DNA of 64,000 nt. Source: Rheinheimera sp. 1928-s. Lineage in GTDB: Bacteria > Pseudomonadota > Gammaproteobacteria > Enterobacterales > Alteromonadaceae. A program made the translations under genes and the position numbers. This document shows positions 33,737-44,094 of this stretch, one piece after another (position 1 is the first letter of the stretch; each line of letters starts with the position of its first letter). Where the stretch lies: NCBI RefSeq assembly GCF_029269265.1, contig NZ_JARIXP010000001.1, positions 464,591 through 528,590 of the forward strand, given 5' to 3'. The notes under the pieces are model-generated. The model had not been told where the DNA came from and searched no databases. It saw nothing but the letters and a program-made list of their open reading frames with translations.

Positions 33737-35902
33737 ATGACGTTAAAAGCTAAACTGGGTCTGGTGGTGGGATCATTCGCGCTGATTGTGGCTTGTCTTT
33801 ACGCCTCAGCAAAGCTGCAATTGCGTCATGAAACTTTAGTCAGAGTGCAAGCCGAGCAGCAACTGCTGATGAGCTTGTCTTTGATGGTCGAACCTTTTTT
33901 AGTTCAAAACAAAGTAGAGCAAGTCAAAGGCCATCTGCTGGCTACCAGCTTTTCCAGTACTTTACCCATTAAAGCTATTCTGGTGTATCAGGCCGACGGC
34001 AATTTATTTGCGGCCACTCAGTTCCCCCGCGAGTTATTTAATTTCAGCCCAACGCGAGATTTAACAGGACAAAAGGCACTACAGGACGGTTCTGATCTGT
34101 TGTGGTCTGCAGTGATGGTAACTCCTGCCAGTATGAGTTATTTCGACACCAACAAAGTAGCAGCTGAAGGCAGTACTTTGGGTTATGTGGCTATTCAGAT
34201 TTCTCCATTACGATTGTCCCAGCTCTGGTGGTGGCAAAGCAGTTTGTGGGGCACGGCTTTATTTATTATTGTCGCTTTGGCTTTATTGTGGCAGCGGCGT
34301 ATTTTCAAAACTCAACATCTGCGCTGGCAAGGTTTTTTGCGACAACTTCGTGCTTTAGTTCCGTCTGCGGCTGATGGAAAAAAGCTGGCCGATTTTGACA
34401 GTGCTGAACTTACCTTGTTGTTCCGCTCTCTTTACGCTCAACAGCAACAGTTTCAACAGCAATTGCAGCAACAAAATCAGGCAGAACAACAGCAGGGGCA
34501 GAGTCATAGCACCGCCTGTAAACAACTTGAGATCAGTTATCAGCAGCAATTAGCCAGCCTGACTCACGAGTTAAAAACCAGTCAAAACCAATTGCATCAG
34601 TGGCAACAGCTTAGTGAGCTGGCTCAAGCCGGAAAAACTGAACAGCAGGCTCAGCTACTTCGTTGGTTATTGCGGCAAAATGTACTGGAAAAAACAGCAT
34701 TACAGCCTCAAACCGTCTGGTTTCCTGAATGGTTAGCGCAACAAATAGAGTTGTGGCAACCTGAATTTGAACTGGCGGACCTGCCTTTTATCCTGGTGGA
34801 AGATCCTGCATTGAGCTTGTCTGAAGTCAGCTTTTTCACTGAGCATGCAGCGGAGTTATTGCAGCAAATTATCAGTTTGATCCTGCGGGATATACAACAA
34901 CATGAACTGAGTTTATTTATTAATTTGCAGGCTTTTTCGGAGAATAAACTGTTACTGCAGTTTGATCATGCAGGTCAAAGTAGTGCGATACAGCAAGTTC
35001 TTGATGCAGCAAAAGGCGAAAACGCCGGGGTTTTACAGCAACTCTGTGCCAGTTTGTTGTCACGTCTTGGTGCCAGATTAACTATTTCTTCCCTGCAGGA
35101 TTTGGGCTGCTCTGTGCGCCTGGAGTTGCCATTAACAGCGGTTTCAGTCAAAGAGCTGCCTATGTGCCAAACTGCTATCTACCTGGACAGCAATAGCTTA
35201 CGAGCTGCAGTGTTAAAGCAAAGTGTGGGTTCTGTGGCAGAACAAGTGATTTGCTTGCAGCAGCCGCAGCAACTGAAAGCGGAGTTACAGCATCGTCTGG
35301 TAGATTTGGTATTGATACAATTGCCTGCGCCTGAAGAAAGCTCTGAGCTTTGGATTGAACTTGATAAAACCACCAATCGCAATCAGATGCTGGCTTTTTG
35401 TCATGCAGCACATCAGTCCTATTGGGCCAGTGTGTTGAGTTGTGCTGTTTTAGCCAATCCGATGTTATCCGCGCATATTCGGCAACACCTCAATCAGGCA
35501 CCGAAAAGCAATGCTTTGCGAATGTTGGTGGTGGACGATAATCAAACTAATCTGGCTTTTGTCAAAGCCATGCTGAGCCAGCAACAGTTTGAGGTAGATA
35601 CTGCTGCGACGGGCACAGAAGCCATCCGGCTTGCCAAAAGCGGTAGGTATCAGCTGATCCTGATGGATATTCAGCTTCCGGATATGTCCGGGGTTCTGGC
35701 TACTTCCATGATCAGGCAATTACCCCAGCATCAAAACACTGTCATTATGGCGTTTACCGCTCATGCTTTACCTGATGAGATCCAGCAGTTTCATCAGGCT
35801 GGTATGAATGATGTGGTGATTAAACCTTTAGATAGTCAAAAAGTGGCTGATCTGATCCGACGTTGTCAGCAGCTTAGCCTTCAAAGTCTAATACCGGGCT
35901 GA
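33737..35902 (+). CDS. BarA-like hybrid protein with degenerate kinase core and C-terminal receiver
   Basis: A 721-aa membrane protein. TM1 (about 7-27) and TM2 (about 165-190) flank a periplasmic domain like that of BarA. A Gln-rich coiled coil follows (about 230-290) with a THELKT sequence (His277) where an H-box would be, but the usual P-L after it is lost. The ATPase region has no clear N-box, DxGxG or GxG motif, so autokinase activity is doubtful. The receiver domain at about 598-710 is intact: D600/D601, phospho-acceptor D644 (LMDIQLP) and K696 (IKPLD). It is likely a phosphorelay or regulatory protein derived from a BarA-type hybrid kinase. Its end overlaps the convergent gene by 29 bases. 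Confidence 0.75.
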   Translation: MTLKAKLGLVVGSFALIVACLYASAKLQLRHETLVRVQAEQQLLMSLSLMVEPFLVQNKVEQVKGHLLATSFSSTLPIKAILVYQADGNLFAATQFPRELFNFSPTRDLTGQKALQDGSDLLWSAVMVTPASMSYFDTNKVAAEGSTLGYVAIQISPLRLSQLWWWQSSLWGTALFIIVALALLWQRRIFKTQHLRWQGFLRQLRALVPSAADGKKLADFDSAELTLLFRSLYAQQQQFQQQLQQQNQAEQQQGQSHSTACKQLEISYQQQLASLTHELKTSQNQLHQWQQLSELAQAGKTEQQAQLLRWLLRQNVLEKTALQPQTVWFPEWLAQQIELWQPEFELADLPFILVEDPALSLSEVSFFTEHAAELLQQIISLILRDIQQHELSLFINLQAFSENKLLLQFDHAGQSSAIQQVLDAAKGENAGVLQQLCASLLSRLGARLTISSLQDLGCSVRLELPLTAVSVKELPMCQTAIYLDSNSLRAAVLKQSVGSVAEQVICLQQPQQLKAELQHRLVDLVLIQLPAPEESSELWIELDKTTNRNQMLAFCHAAHQSYWASVLSCAVLANPMLSAHIRQHLNQAPKSNALRMLVVDDNQTNLAFVKAMLSQQQFEVDTAATGTEAIRLAKSGRYQLILMDIQLPDMSGVLATSMIRQLPQHQNTVIMAFTAHALPDEIQQFHQAGMNDVVIKPLDSQKVADLIRRCQQLSLQSLIPG

Positions 35903-36788
35903 ACAGTTGCTTTACGGCTTGCAGATAAGCTGGGTTCGCCTGACTGTTCAGCAAAGGCAATAGCTCAACACCCACAGCGGTAAATTTATAGTACTGCAGT
36001 ACTACTCCTGAATGCTTAGCTTTGCAGGTCAGTTGATGCTGATGGTACTGCAACTGCAAAGCTTGATCGGGGATCAATTCGCCACTTTCTATTTCAATCT
36101 GATGCAGCAAGTTTAAATCAATCAGGCTTAAAATTTGCGGAAAGGTTAAACCAAATTGGCTCAGGTTCAGCACTGCTTTACTGCGACCTGTCAGAACCTG
36201 CCAAATAGATGGTTTACGCACATAGCCAAAGTAAATATGCCCACTGTCCTGCAGCCGGACTCTGCAGGTCAGGCTGGCGGCTTTTTGCAGCGCCAGTGCT
36301 TCTTTAAAGCTCATACGTTGTAACAAAAATAAGGTTTTTAGTGAAAAACTACCGGGTTGTCCAATTTCGCCGGCCAGTATTTTGGCCCAGAGTTGTTGCA
36401 TTGTCTGGTTAGAAATATTCAACACTAAATCACAGTATTGCTGAAACCAATCTGGATCCACATCCATCTCTGCAACGTATTCAGGACAGTAGTCTAAAGC
36501 TAACGCCATTATTTTTTCTAAATTGGCCTGCTGCCTTTCTTTGTGCATACGTTCACGCCGCTCGGCGCGCTGTGACAAAGTCGGAGCTTTAAAACCTGTA
36601 TCGGCATGTGCCGGAGCGCCGGAACGCTGTGCCAGACGTTGATGGCGCTGATTAAAATCGCTTTTCTGCACTAAGCTGGCAGAGTCTGCGTCTGTTGTTG
36701 TGGCTTTGGTTTCAAATTCGTGACCCAGCTGGCTGCGTGCCAGTTGGAGTAAACGTTGATGTCCGCGGCCAGCAGAAATTTTCTGCAT
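35874..36788 (-). CDS. TIGR03899-family protein
   Basis: A 304-aa cytoplasmic protein. The N-terminal 80 residues are polar and low in conservation. The core LEKIMALALDYCPEYV..MDVDPDWFQQYCDLVLNISN, LWAKILAGE and SFSLKTLFLLQRMS matches TIGR03899, a family of unknown function in Vibrio, Shewanella and relatives that resembles DUF2806. Its stop lies 29 bases inside the convergent BarA-like gene. The 310-base stretch upstream (36789-37098) is AT-rich and shows no gene; it must hold its promoter and that of the divergent GGDEF-EAL gene. Confidence 0.82.
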   Translation of the reverse strand: MQKISAGRGHQRLLQLARSQLGHEFETKATTTDADSASLVQKSDFNQRHQRLAQRSGAPAHADTGFKAPTLSQRAERRERMHKERQQANLEKIMALALDYCPEYVAEMDVDPDWFQQYCDLVLNISNQTMQQLWAKILAGEIGQPGSFSLKTLFLLQRMSFKEALALQKAASLTCRVRLQDSGHIYFGYVRKPSIWQVLTGRSKAVLNLSQFGLTFPQILSLIDLNLLHQIEIESGELIPDQALQLQYHQHQLTCKAKHSGVVLQYYKFTAVGVELLPLLNSQANPAYLQAVKQLFSPVLDFEG

Positions 36789-37098
36789 GAACTCACCTTT
36801 GGTAGAGACATATTTTGTTGCTTAATTTTCACAATAACGCAAAAAATCACGGACAACTCAAAAAGAAGTTTATGAAAGTGTTAACTTTATGATTTTAAAG
36901 ATTTTAATAAAATGAATTGCTTTTTTTGCCTGAGGGTATAGTGTAGATCCACTGGATTAAAAGCTTACAAAGGATAGCGGTAGGGGCTGGCCTTGATTGC
37001 CAAAGTGAATTCAGGGTATATGCTAGTATTTATGCAATAGTGCCTTGATATGCTTTCAAAAAGTATTCCCCTACAGCTGATGTAAAAAAGGTCGGAGC

Positions 37099-39315
37099 AT
37101 GGTGTCAAAAGCAGCAGATGATGATTTTCTGTTCCTCGCAGAAGACGAAACAAGTTCGGAAGCAGAAACACAATCCAGTGGTGAATGGCACTTGCTGATT
37201 GTGGATGACGACGAAGAAATTCATACGGTCACTAAACTGGCTTTATCTGATTTATTGGTCCTGGACCGTAAATTAGTTTTTCATCATGCGTTCTCCGGCA
37301 AAGAAGCCTTAAAATTTCTGGTACAAAACCCTTATATTGCCGTCATATTGCTTGATGTTGTGATGGAGTCTGACGATGCAGGTTTGAAAGTCGTACAGCA
37401 AATTCGGGATGAATTAAAAATGGATGAAGTGCGTATAGTTCTGCGCACTGGCCAGCCTGGTTATGCTCCGGAAGAGAGTGTGATCAAAGAATACGACATC
37501 AATGATTACAAAACGAAAACCGAACTGACCCGTAATAAACTGGTTACCGCTATTATTTCGTCCATTCGCAGCTACCAGCAAATACGCACTATTAACCAGA
37601 ACCGCATTGGCCTGCAGAAAATCATTAATGCCGGTGCTAATTTGCTGGAACAACATTCGTTGCATGAGTTCTCCGAAGGGGTTGTCACTCAGATTTCTTC
37701 GTTAATTGGCTTGCATGCAGAAGGCGTACTTTGTGCTCAGATTGAGGATGATGGCAGCAGCAGTGACAATATTTATGTACTGGGCGCAGCAGGACATTAC
37801 GCACCTTATATTAAGTGCAAACTGGAGCGGCTGAATAACAGCAGAATTATTCAGCAAATCACAACTTGTCTGTCTGAGCGCCGACATATTTTTACTGACA
37901 AAGATACGGTGCTTTATCTGGGCAATGTCGATCATGCTGCTGCGGTTTATATCGAAACCAACCGACCTGTAGAAGATTTTGACCGCCAGCTGATTGAAGT
38001 ATTTTTAAGTAATATTTCTATCGGTTATGAAAACGTGACCTTGTTTCAGCAACTCAAGCATGCAGCTTATATTGACCCTTTAACCAAAACGCCCAACCGC
38101 AATGAGTTTACCTCTTTGCTGCAGGAAACCAGACGGCTGGATCCTGAACGCAATGTGGCTGTACTGATTGATATCGATCATTTCTCAGATGTAAACGATG
38201 GTTTAGGTCAGGAAACCGGCAATGAGTTGCTGATCGCCATTACGCACAGATTAGTGGCACAGTTTGGTGAAATTGCCCAGATTGGCCGTATTGGCGCTGA
38301 TGTGTTTGGTCTAATTGGCCCTGAGCAGGCGCTGACCCCTGAAACCTTGTCCGGCATCTTTGAAATGCCATTTCAGTGTTCAGAACATTCCTTGCAGGTG
38401 AATGCGACCTTTGGTTTCTGCCGCTTACGTGACAGTGCTTTGCATGGATTGACTATTCTGAAGCATGTTTACATTGCATTGAACAGAGCAAAAAAACATT
38501 TGGCACAAAATTATGAGTATTACAGTGCTCAGATGGAAGAGCAGATGGTTGATCGGTTGGTGATGCTCAGAAGCCTGAGATCCGATTTTCAGAAAGACAA
38601 GCTTCAGTTGTGGTATCAACCGCAAATTTGTTTAAAAAGCGGCAATGTGCTGGGTATGGAGGCGCTGTTGCGCTGGCCTCAGGCTGACGGCTGCTTTATT
38701 TCTCCGGCCGTATTTATTCCACTGGCCGAATACTCAGGCTTGATTATCGAAATCGGCGACTGGGTGTTACAGCAGGCTTGCAAACAACTGCAGAGTTTAA
38801 AAGCACAAGGTTTTTCTCATCTGAGGATAGCGGTGAATGTGTCTATGCCACAGTTCCGTAATCATCGATTTGTGCAGTCTGTGATCGATTGTGTGGAGCG
38901 TTATCAGGTGGATCCTGCATTGCTGGAACTTGAAATCACCGAGTCTGTGGTGATGGACGATCCAAAGATAGTGATAGGTGCGTTGAATAAGTTAAAGGAT
39001 TTTGGCATTAAAGTGGCTATTGATGATTTTGGCATTGGCTTTTCATCTTTAAGCTATTTGCAGCAGTTGCCACTGGACAGGATTAAAATTGACCGTGCTT
39101 TTATTCAGGATTTTGCCCGACCTAACGGGACCTTGATTGCTGAAACTATAGTAAATCTGGGGCAAAAGCTGGGTTTGGCAACTATAGCTGAAGGTATTGA
39201 AACTCAGGCCCAGGAAGATGCAGTAAGGGCTATGGGCTGTGAAGAAGTGCAGGGCTTTATGTATGCCAAGCCGATGACGGCTGTGGATTTAGTCAAGTTT
39301 TTATCTAAAAGCTGA
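37099..39315 (+). CDS. REC-DUF3369-GGDEF-EAL response regulator
   Basis: A 738-aa cytoplasmic protein. The receiver (about 28-155) has D36-D38 and phospho-acceptor D86 (VILLDVVME). A DUF3369 domain (about 165-320) follows. The GGDEF domain (about 330-480) is degenerate: its signature is GADVF at 399-403, so it should not make c-di-GMP. The EAL domain keeps E521 (MEALLRW), ELEITE, D642/D643 and KIDRAF, with DFGIG instead of DFGTG, and is probably an active phosphodiesterase. AAAAGG precedes the ATG. No partner kinase is adjacent. A bidirectional terminator follows. Confidence 0.92.
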   Translation: MVSKAADDDFLFLAEDETSSEAETQSSGEWHLLIVDDDEEIHTVTKLALSDLLVLDRKLVFHHAFSGKEALKFLVQNPYIAVILLDVVMESDDAGLKVVQQIRDELKMDEVRIVLRTGQPGYAPEESVIKEYDINDYKTKTELTRNKLVTAIISSIRSYQQIRTINQNRIGLQKIINAGANLLEQHSLHEFSEGVVTQISSLIGLHAEGVLCAQIEDDGSSSDNIYVLGAAGHYAPYIKCKLERLNNSRIIQQITTCLSERRHIFTDKDTVLYLGNVDHAAAVYIETNRPVEDFDRQLIEVFLSNISIGYENVTLFQQLKHAAYIDPLTKTPNRNEFTSLLQETRRLDPERNVAVLIDIDHFSDVNDGLGQETGNELLIAITHRLVAQFGEIAQIGRIGADVFGLIGPEQALTPETLSGIFEMPFQCSEHSLQVNATFGFCRLRDSALHGLTILKHVYIALNRAKKHLAQNYEYYSAQMEEQMVDRLVMLRSLRSDFQKDKLQLWYQPQICLKSGNVLGMEALLRWPQADGCFISPAVFIPLAEYSGLIIEIGDWVLQQACKQLQSLKAQGFSHLRIAVNVSMPQFRNHRFVQSVIDCVERYQVDPALLELEITESVVMDDPKIVIGALNKLKDFGIKVAIDDFGIGFSSLSYLQQLPLDRIKIDRAFIQDFARPNGTLIAETIVNLGQKLGLATIAEGIETQAQEDAVRAMGCEEVQGFMYAKPMTAVDLVKFLSKS

Positions 39316-39333
39316 GCTTGAATTCGAGCCAAT

Positions 39334-39359
39334 AAAAAAGCCGACAAGTCGGCTTTTTT
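39334..39359. terminator. Bidirectional terminator between GGDEF-EAL and MCP genes
   Basis: AAAAAAGCCGAC-AA-GTCGGCTTTTTT is a symmetrical hairpin with A and T tracts, lying between convergent genes, and should stop transcription from both. Confidence 0.92.
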
Positions 39360-39377
39360 GATTAGAGTGCCGGAGTC

Positions 39378-40517
39378 TTAGCGGTTGGCTATCAAGGCCA
39401 GTTGCTCACCCAGCTGTAGAAAGTCTTTGCTGTTTTGCTGGCTTTGCGCTGTGTGGGTGGTGATATCACGCATATAGGTGACCATAGCTTTGGTCAGATG
39501 CTGTTGTTCGTCCGTTGCCGTAGCTATTTCCTGATTCATCGCACAAATTTGCGCTATGCTGCCGGTAATTTCCTGTAGAGAATGTCCTGCCTGATTAGCC
39601 GACTGCACACTTAAATTGGCTTGTTCACTACTCAACTTCATTTTTTGCACCGCTTCACGGGCTGCACTTTGTAACTGTTCAATAGTGCGCTGAATTTGTT
39701 CCGTTGATTTTTGCGTGCGTGAAGCCAGAGTTCGTACTTCATCTGCTACCACGGCAAAACCACGGCCTTGTTCACCTGCTCGTGCCGCTTCGATTGCTGC
39801 GTTCAACGCCAGTAAGTTGGTTTGTTCCGCTATGCCTTTAATGACTTCCAGTACAGCACCTACCTGATTACTGTCTTGTTCCAGCTGAGCTATAGTGGCA
39901 GACGCTTGTTGTAAATGTACCGCCAGTTGTTCGATATTCTGCACAGTACTGGCGACAGTTTGCTGACCTTGTTTGGCTATTTGATTGGAGTGATTGGCTG
40001 CTTCTGCTGCTAAGTTCGCGCTTTGCACTTCGTCCAATACACTTTGGTTCATCGACTCAACCATGGTCAGAGTTTGACCTGCGGTATGTTCTAATTGACT
40101 CAGATGTTTTTGCTCATCCGCTGTAATGTGGCGTATTGATGTCACCAGCTGTTTTAACTGCTCGTTATGGTTGTGTGACTCCTGTTGTTGCTGCTTTAAG
40201 GCAACAAGCCACAGATTAAATTGCTCCCGAACCGGCGCTAAATCTGAATTGTTTACTGCACTTAACTGCAGGCTCAGACTTTTTTCTTTTACAGAACGTT
40301 GGATCAGCAGTTGTTGTTCTGCGACGAAGCTTTGATAGCTGTGTAAAGCTGTTTGACTCAAGATCCATTGCAACACTAAAGTCGTCGCTATCACTAAAGC
40401 TGACCAGAGCCAGTGTTGCTCTGCTAATACAGTGAAAACCAGCAGCATACCTACCAAAGTGGTGATGCCTGACAACATAATTTTGGTCCGCGCAGACCCA
40501 AATTCAAACAAAGCCAT
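39378..40517 (-). CDS. Methyl-accepting chemotaxis protein without a periplasmic sensor
   Basis: A 379-aa receptor. Two TM helices (about 14-32 and 36-54) are separated by only a few residues, so there is no ligand-binding domain outside the cell and no clear HAMP domain. The cytoplasmic signalling region ends in the conserved hairpin tip ([21 protein letters not shown], about 225-245) and heptad-rich helices. Such receptors may sense membrane state or energy, or work in mixed arrays (inference). The gene is alone and convergent with the REC-GGDEF-EAL gene. Confidence 0.9.
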   Translation of the reverse strand: MALFEFGSARTKIMLSGITTLVGMLLVFTVLAEQHWLWSALVIATTLVLQWILSQTALHSYQSFVAEQQLLIQRSVKEKSLSLQLSAVNNSDLAPVREQFNLWLVALKQQQQESHNHNEQLKQLVTSIRHITADEQKHLSQLEHTAGQTLTMVESMNQSVLDEVQSANLAAEAANHSNQIAKQGQQTVASTVQNIEQLAVHLQQASATIAQLEQDSNQVGAVLEVIKGIAEQTNLLALNAAIEAARAGEQGRGFAVVADEVRTLASRTQKSTEQIQRTIEQLQSAAREAVQKMKLSSEQANLSVQSANQAGHSLQEITGSIAQICAMNQEIATATDEQQHLTKAMVTYMRDITTHTAQSQQNSKDFLQLGEQLALIANR

Positions 40518-40751
40518 AACCTTACCCCTGAATCACTTCGCACCAGCGGTCGAAGTAGAATTTATTATTGTAATAATGAAAATTGGCAGGCAAAACCAAA
40601 CCAAATCTGTTGCTGAAAATAACAGATATTGATGGAAGTTTTTATCAGATTTTGCGTTTTTTTTGATAAATAAATACGGCTTTTGATGAAAGGCATCAGC
40701 AGTGGTGAATTTAACTGAACAGGTTGTCTGGGCAGGGGCGGATGGTTGTAT

Positions 40752-40778
40752 AAAAAAACGGCACCTAAGTGCCGTTTT
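40752..40778 (-). terminator. Terminator of ppa
   Basis: CGGCAC-CTAA-GTGCCG with an A-tract on one side and TTTT on the other. On the minus strand the stem is followed by seven T, 23 bases after the ppa stop. Confidence 0.9.
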
Positions 40779-40800
40779 GTGCAGTTTTCAGAACTGGATA

Positions 40801-41331
40801 TTACTTTTGCTGAGCGCGTTCAAATGAACTGACGATTTCAGCTTTGGCTTCGGCTTTATCGCCCCAGCCAACAACTTTCACCCATTTGCCTGGCTCTAAT
40901 TCTTTGTAACGTTCAAAGAAGTGCTGGATTTGGTTTTTCAGCAGTTCTGGCACGTCATTCAGATCATGAATGTTGTCGTAAATTTTAGTCAGTTTGCTGA
41001 TTGGCACAGCTAATACTTTAGCGTCTTCACCTGATTCGTCTGCCATTTTTAATACGGCAACAGGACGGCATTTGATCACGGCGCCTGGCACCAATGGGTA
41101 GGGTGTTGGCACTAATACGTCAACCGGATCTCCGTCTAACGACAGGGTATGGTTTACAAAGCCATAGTTGCAAGGATAGAACATTGGAGTCGACATAAAA
41201 CGGTCAACCCAGACAGTGCCTGTGTCTTTGTCTACTTCGTATTTGATTGGATCGGCATTGGCCGGAATTTCGATGATGACATTAATTTCATCCGGCAGAT
41301 TTTTACCTGCGGCAACCTGACTTAAGCTCAT
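40801..41331 (-). CDS. ppa: Inorganic pyrophosphatase (family I)
   Basis: A 176-aa soluble family I pyrophosphatase, which hydrolyses PPi to phosphate and so drives biosynthesis. The signature DGDPVDVLV holds three catalytic Asp residues; [23 protein letters not shown] and the [15 protein letters not shown]-terminal segment are conserved. Length is standard. It is transcribed alone, with a terminator at its end and an intergenic repeat cluster upstream. Confidence 0.97.
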   Translation of the reverse strand: MSLSQVAAGKNLPDEINVIIEIPANADPIKYEVDKDTGTVWVDRFMSTPMFYPCNYGFVNHTLSLDGDPVDVLVPTPYPLVPGAVIKCRPVAVLKMADESGEDAKVLAVPISKLTKIYDNIHDLNDVPELLKNQIQHFFERYKELEPGKWVKVVGWGDKAEAKAEIVSSFERAQQK

Positions 41332-41389
41332 AACGCTTCCTCTGTGCTGAATTGTGGTGCTGCATTATAGCAGCGGCCGTAAATATGGC

Positions 41390-41427
41390 TATACCCGTTG
41401 TACTTGAAGCTGCAGCTTTGTTGCCTG
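41390..41427. repeat. ERIC-like terminal arm
   Basis: The 38 bases starting TATACCCGTTGTACTTGAAG match, with three differences by eye, the complement of the right arm of the full ERIC-like element (29750-29787). The core CCAGGAGC/GTGACTGGGG is missing, and a different repeat continues from about 41440. It lies between ppa and fbp. Confidence 0.75.
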
Positions 41428-41441
41428 TGAGCTTTCGCCCG

Positions 41442-41550
41442 ACATCAGTTTTACATTGGGACGGGCGCGGGTAAAACACGCCCCTACAATTTTCCTGTGC
41501 TTCAACATCGATTTTACATCGGGACGGGCAGGGATAAACCCAGTCCCTAC
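41442..41550. repeat. Tandem GACGGGC...CCCCTAC repeats at the fbp 3' end
   Basis: Two direct copies of about 46 bases (41442-41487 and 41505-41550), 63 bases apart, share ACATC..TTTTACAT.GGGACGGGC and end in CCCTAC. They belong to the same class as the repeats at 18908 and 23278. The second copy reaches into fbp: its CCCTAC end supplies the CTA (TAG) stop codon at 41547-41549. Confidence 0.7.
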
Positions 41551-42518
41551 GCCTTGTGATACTGCAGGCAGCTTTCCACTTCGTGTTTTGAACCTAAAAT
41601 TACCGCCACACGCTGGTGAATATCGACAGGCTGAATGTCCATAATACGTTCTGTGCCTGTGGAACTTGCGCCACCTGCTTGTTCTACCAGAAAACTCATT
41701 GGATTGGCTTCGTACATCAGTCGAAGTTTGTCCGGTTTTGTTGGGTCTTTTAGATCCCGTGGGTACGCAAAAATACCACCACGGCATAAAATTCTGTGTA
41801 CGTCACCGACCATAGCGGCAATCCAGCGCATATTAAAGTTTTTACCACGCGGGCCTTCTTTGCCTTTTAGCAAATCAGCCACGTAGTTTTGCATTGGAAC
41901 CTGCCAGTAGCGCTGGTTCGACATATTAATAGCAAATTCTGCGGTGACGCCCGGAATGGTGACTTTTTCCTGAGTCAGCAGGAAACCACCATAGGTTTTA
42001 TCCAGCGTATACATTTTGGTGCCTTTGCCTGTGGTCAAGGCCATCATGGTAGACGGACCATAGAGTATATAACCTGCAGCGATCTGGTTTGTACCAGGTT
42101 GCAGGAAAATAGCTGGATCGGCAGGGTCTGCGCCTTTGGGGGCGGGCAGAATTGAAAAGATAGTGCCAATTAAGCTGTTGATATCTGTGTTGGACGAGCC
42201 ATCCAGCGGGTCAAAGGTGACCAGGTATTTACCTTGAGGGTTACCTGCAACTGTGCTGTCTTCTTCTTCAGAAGAGATAGCCATGACAGAACCTGTTTCG
42301 AGGATCAGATCTTTAAGCAGCTCATTGGAGATGACATCGAGTTTTTTCTGGGTTTCGCCCTGAACGTTTTCATTCAGAGTGGAGCCCAACACATCTGAGA
42401 GTTCACCTTGCCCGACACGAAACGAAATTTCTTTGCAGGCAGCTACGATGCTTTTAATCAGATCTATCAGGTCTGCTTCTGCACCATCAAGACGCAGGGC
42501 TGGAGCCAATCGACGCAT
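41547..42518 (-). CDS. fbp: Fructose-1,6-bisphosphatase class I
   Basis: A 323-aa gluconeogenic phosphatase. Metal and substrate motifs are present: SSEEEDS, the Li-sensitive [10 protein letters not shown], and [33 protein letters not shown] start at the ATG at 42518, which has AAGGA nine bases upstream, rather than at the frame's extension 32 codons further. Its TAG stop is provided by an intergenic repeat, so the C-terminus (QYHKA) may differ slightly from relatives. The divergent gene is mpl. Confidence 0.96.
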   Translation of the reverse strand: MRRLAPALRLDGAEADLIDLIKSIVAACKEISFRVGQGELSDVLGSTLNENVQGETQKKLDVISNELLKDLILETGSVMAISSEEEDSTVAGNPQGKYLVTFDPLDGSSNTDINSLIGTIFSILPAPKGADPADPAIFLQPGTNQIAAGYILYGPSTMMALTTGKGTKMYTLDKTYGGFLLTQEKVTIPGVTAEFAINMSNQRYWQVPMQNYVADLLKGKEGPRGKNFNMRWIAAMVGDVHRILCRGGIFAYPRDLKDPTKPDKLRLMYEANPMSFLVEQAGGASSTGTERIMDIQPVDIHQRVAVILGSKHEVESCLQYHKA

Positions 42519-42719
42519 AAAACAATCCTTTTTTTGTGTAGGTAGAGGAAGCTTTGACCGCAGAGTTAATTTTGATTGGAGGCTGTCGGCCACAGCGGCT
42601 GCTATTTTAATCAAGTTCAGGCTAAATTGCAGGTTTATGCTGGTTTTATTTCAGCTGTTCTGCAGAGTCCTTTGCTAGAATGGCCGCAGAACCCGTTTTA
42701 CAGGCAGTAAGGATGCAGT

Positions 42720-44069
42720 ATGCATATTCATATTTTAGGCATTTGTGGCACTTTTATGGGCGGTATTGCCGCTATTGCAAAAAGTTTGGGGCATAAAGTC
42801 ACAGGCTCTGACGCCAATGTGTACCCGCCTATGAGTACTCAACTGGAGCAACTGGGTATTGAATTGACTCAGGGCTATGATCCGGTGCAGCTGCAACCTG
42901 CCCCTGATCTGGTGATTATTGGTAATGCCATGTCACGGGGCAACCCTGCCGTGGAATATACGCTGGATCAGAATATTCCTTACAGCTCAGGCCCACAGTG
43001 GCTGGCTGAACAGGTGTTGCATCAGCGTTGGGTGCTGGCGGTGTCTGGCACTCATGGTAAAACCACCACCAGCAGTATGCTGGCCTGGGTGCTGGAGTAT
43101 GCGGGTTTAAAGCCTGGCTTTTTAATAGGCGGTATTCCACAGAATTTTGACAGCTCAGCCCGTTTAGGCGACTCGCCGTTTTTTGTTATTGAAGCCGATG
43201 AATACGACACTGCTTTTTTTGATAAGCGTTCCAAGTTTGTGCATTACAGACCCCGTACTCTGGTGATTAATAACCTGGAATACGACCACGCTGATATTTT
43301 CCCGGATTTAGCCGCTATTCAGCGTCAGTTCCATCATTTGCTGCGTATGGTGCCATCCACTGGCCTGGTGTTAAGCCCGGCCCGTGTTGACGCTGTGGAT
43401 CAAACTTTAGCTATGGGCTGCTGGAGTGAGCAGCAGCGTTATGGCAAAGACTGGACAGTGCAATTAAAACAGCCAGATGGCAGTGTGTTTGAATTGTTTT
43501 ACATGGCGGTATCACAAGGCACCTTACACTGGGATTTATGTGGCAACCATAATGTCGAAAATGCGGTCATGGCGATAGCTGCTGCCCGTCATGTCGGTGT
43601 GCCTGTGGCTGTGTCTATTGAAGCTTTAGCCCAGTTTGTTGCGCCAAAACGTCGGATGGAACTGAAAGGCACTGTCAAAGGCATTGCTGTGTATGATGAT
43701 TTTGCTCATCACCCAACAGCTATTGAAACCACCTTAGCGGGTTTAAGAGCTCGTGTCGGAGAGTCTAAAATCTGGGCTGTGCTGGAGCCAAGATCCAATA
43801 CTATGCGGATGGGCGTGCATAAATCTGCTATTGCCGATTCTTTGCATGATGCCAATGATGTCTTGTTGTTTGAACCTGCTAATTCTGGCTGGTCTTTGGC
43901 TGGCGTGGCAGAACAAATGCCGGGCAGGGCTGCAGTTTTTCAGTCAGTGGAATTAATAGTGGCGGCTTTGGTTGAAAAAGCGGCCGCAGGGGATCATATA
44001 GTCATTATGAGCAATGGCGGTTTTGGTGGCATACATCAAAAGTTGCTGGATGCACTGTCTTCTGATTAA
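42720..44069 (+). CDS. mpl: Mpl, murein tripeptide ligase
   Basis: A 449-aa Mur-ligase-family enzyme that joins recycled L-Ala-gamma-D-Glu-meso-DAP to UDP-MurNAc. It begins [17 protein letters not shown]; the ATP-binding P-loop is [11 protein letters not shown], followed by [33 protein letters not shown] and [11 protein letters not shown]. These distinguish Mpl from MurC. AAGGA precedes the ATG. It is divergent from fbp and is followed by ubiX at 25 bases, as in several gammaproteobacteria. Confidence 0.96.
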   Translation: MHIHILGICGTFMGGIAAIAKSLGHKVTGSDANVYPPMSTQLEQLGIELTQGYDPVQLQPAPDLVIIGNAMSRGNPAVEYTLDQNIPYSSGPQWLAEQVLHQRWVLAVSGTHGKTTTSSMLAWVLEYAGLKPGFLIGGIPQNFDSSARLGDSPFFVIEADEYDTAFFDKRSKFVHYRPRTLVINNLEYDHADIFPDLAAIQRQFHHLLRMVPSTGLVLSPARVDAVDQTLAMGCWSEQQRYGKDWTVQLKQPDGSVFELFYMAVSQGTLHWDLCGNHNVENAVMAIAAARHVGVPVAVSIEALAQFVAPKRRMELKGTVKGIAVYDDFAHHPTAIETTLAGLRARVGESKIWAVLEPRSNTMRMGVHKSAIADSLHDANDVLLFEPANSGWSLAGVAEQMPGRAAVFQSVELIVAALVEKAAAGDHIVIMSNGGFGGIHQKLLDALSSD

Positions 44070-44094
44070 ACAGCTTTCTTTAAAAGAGAACTCC

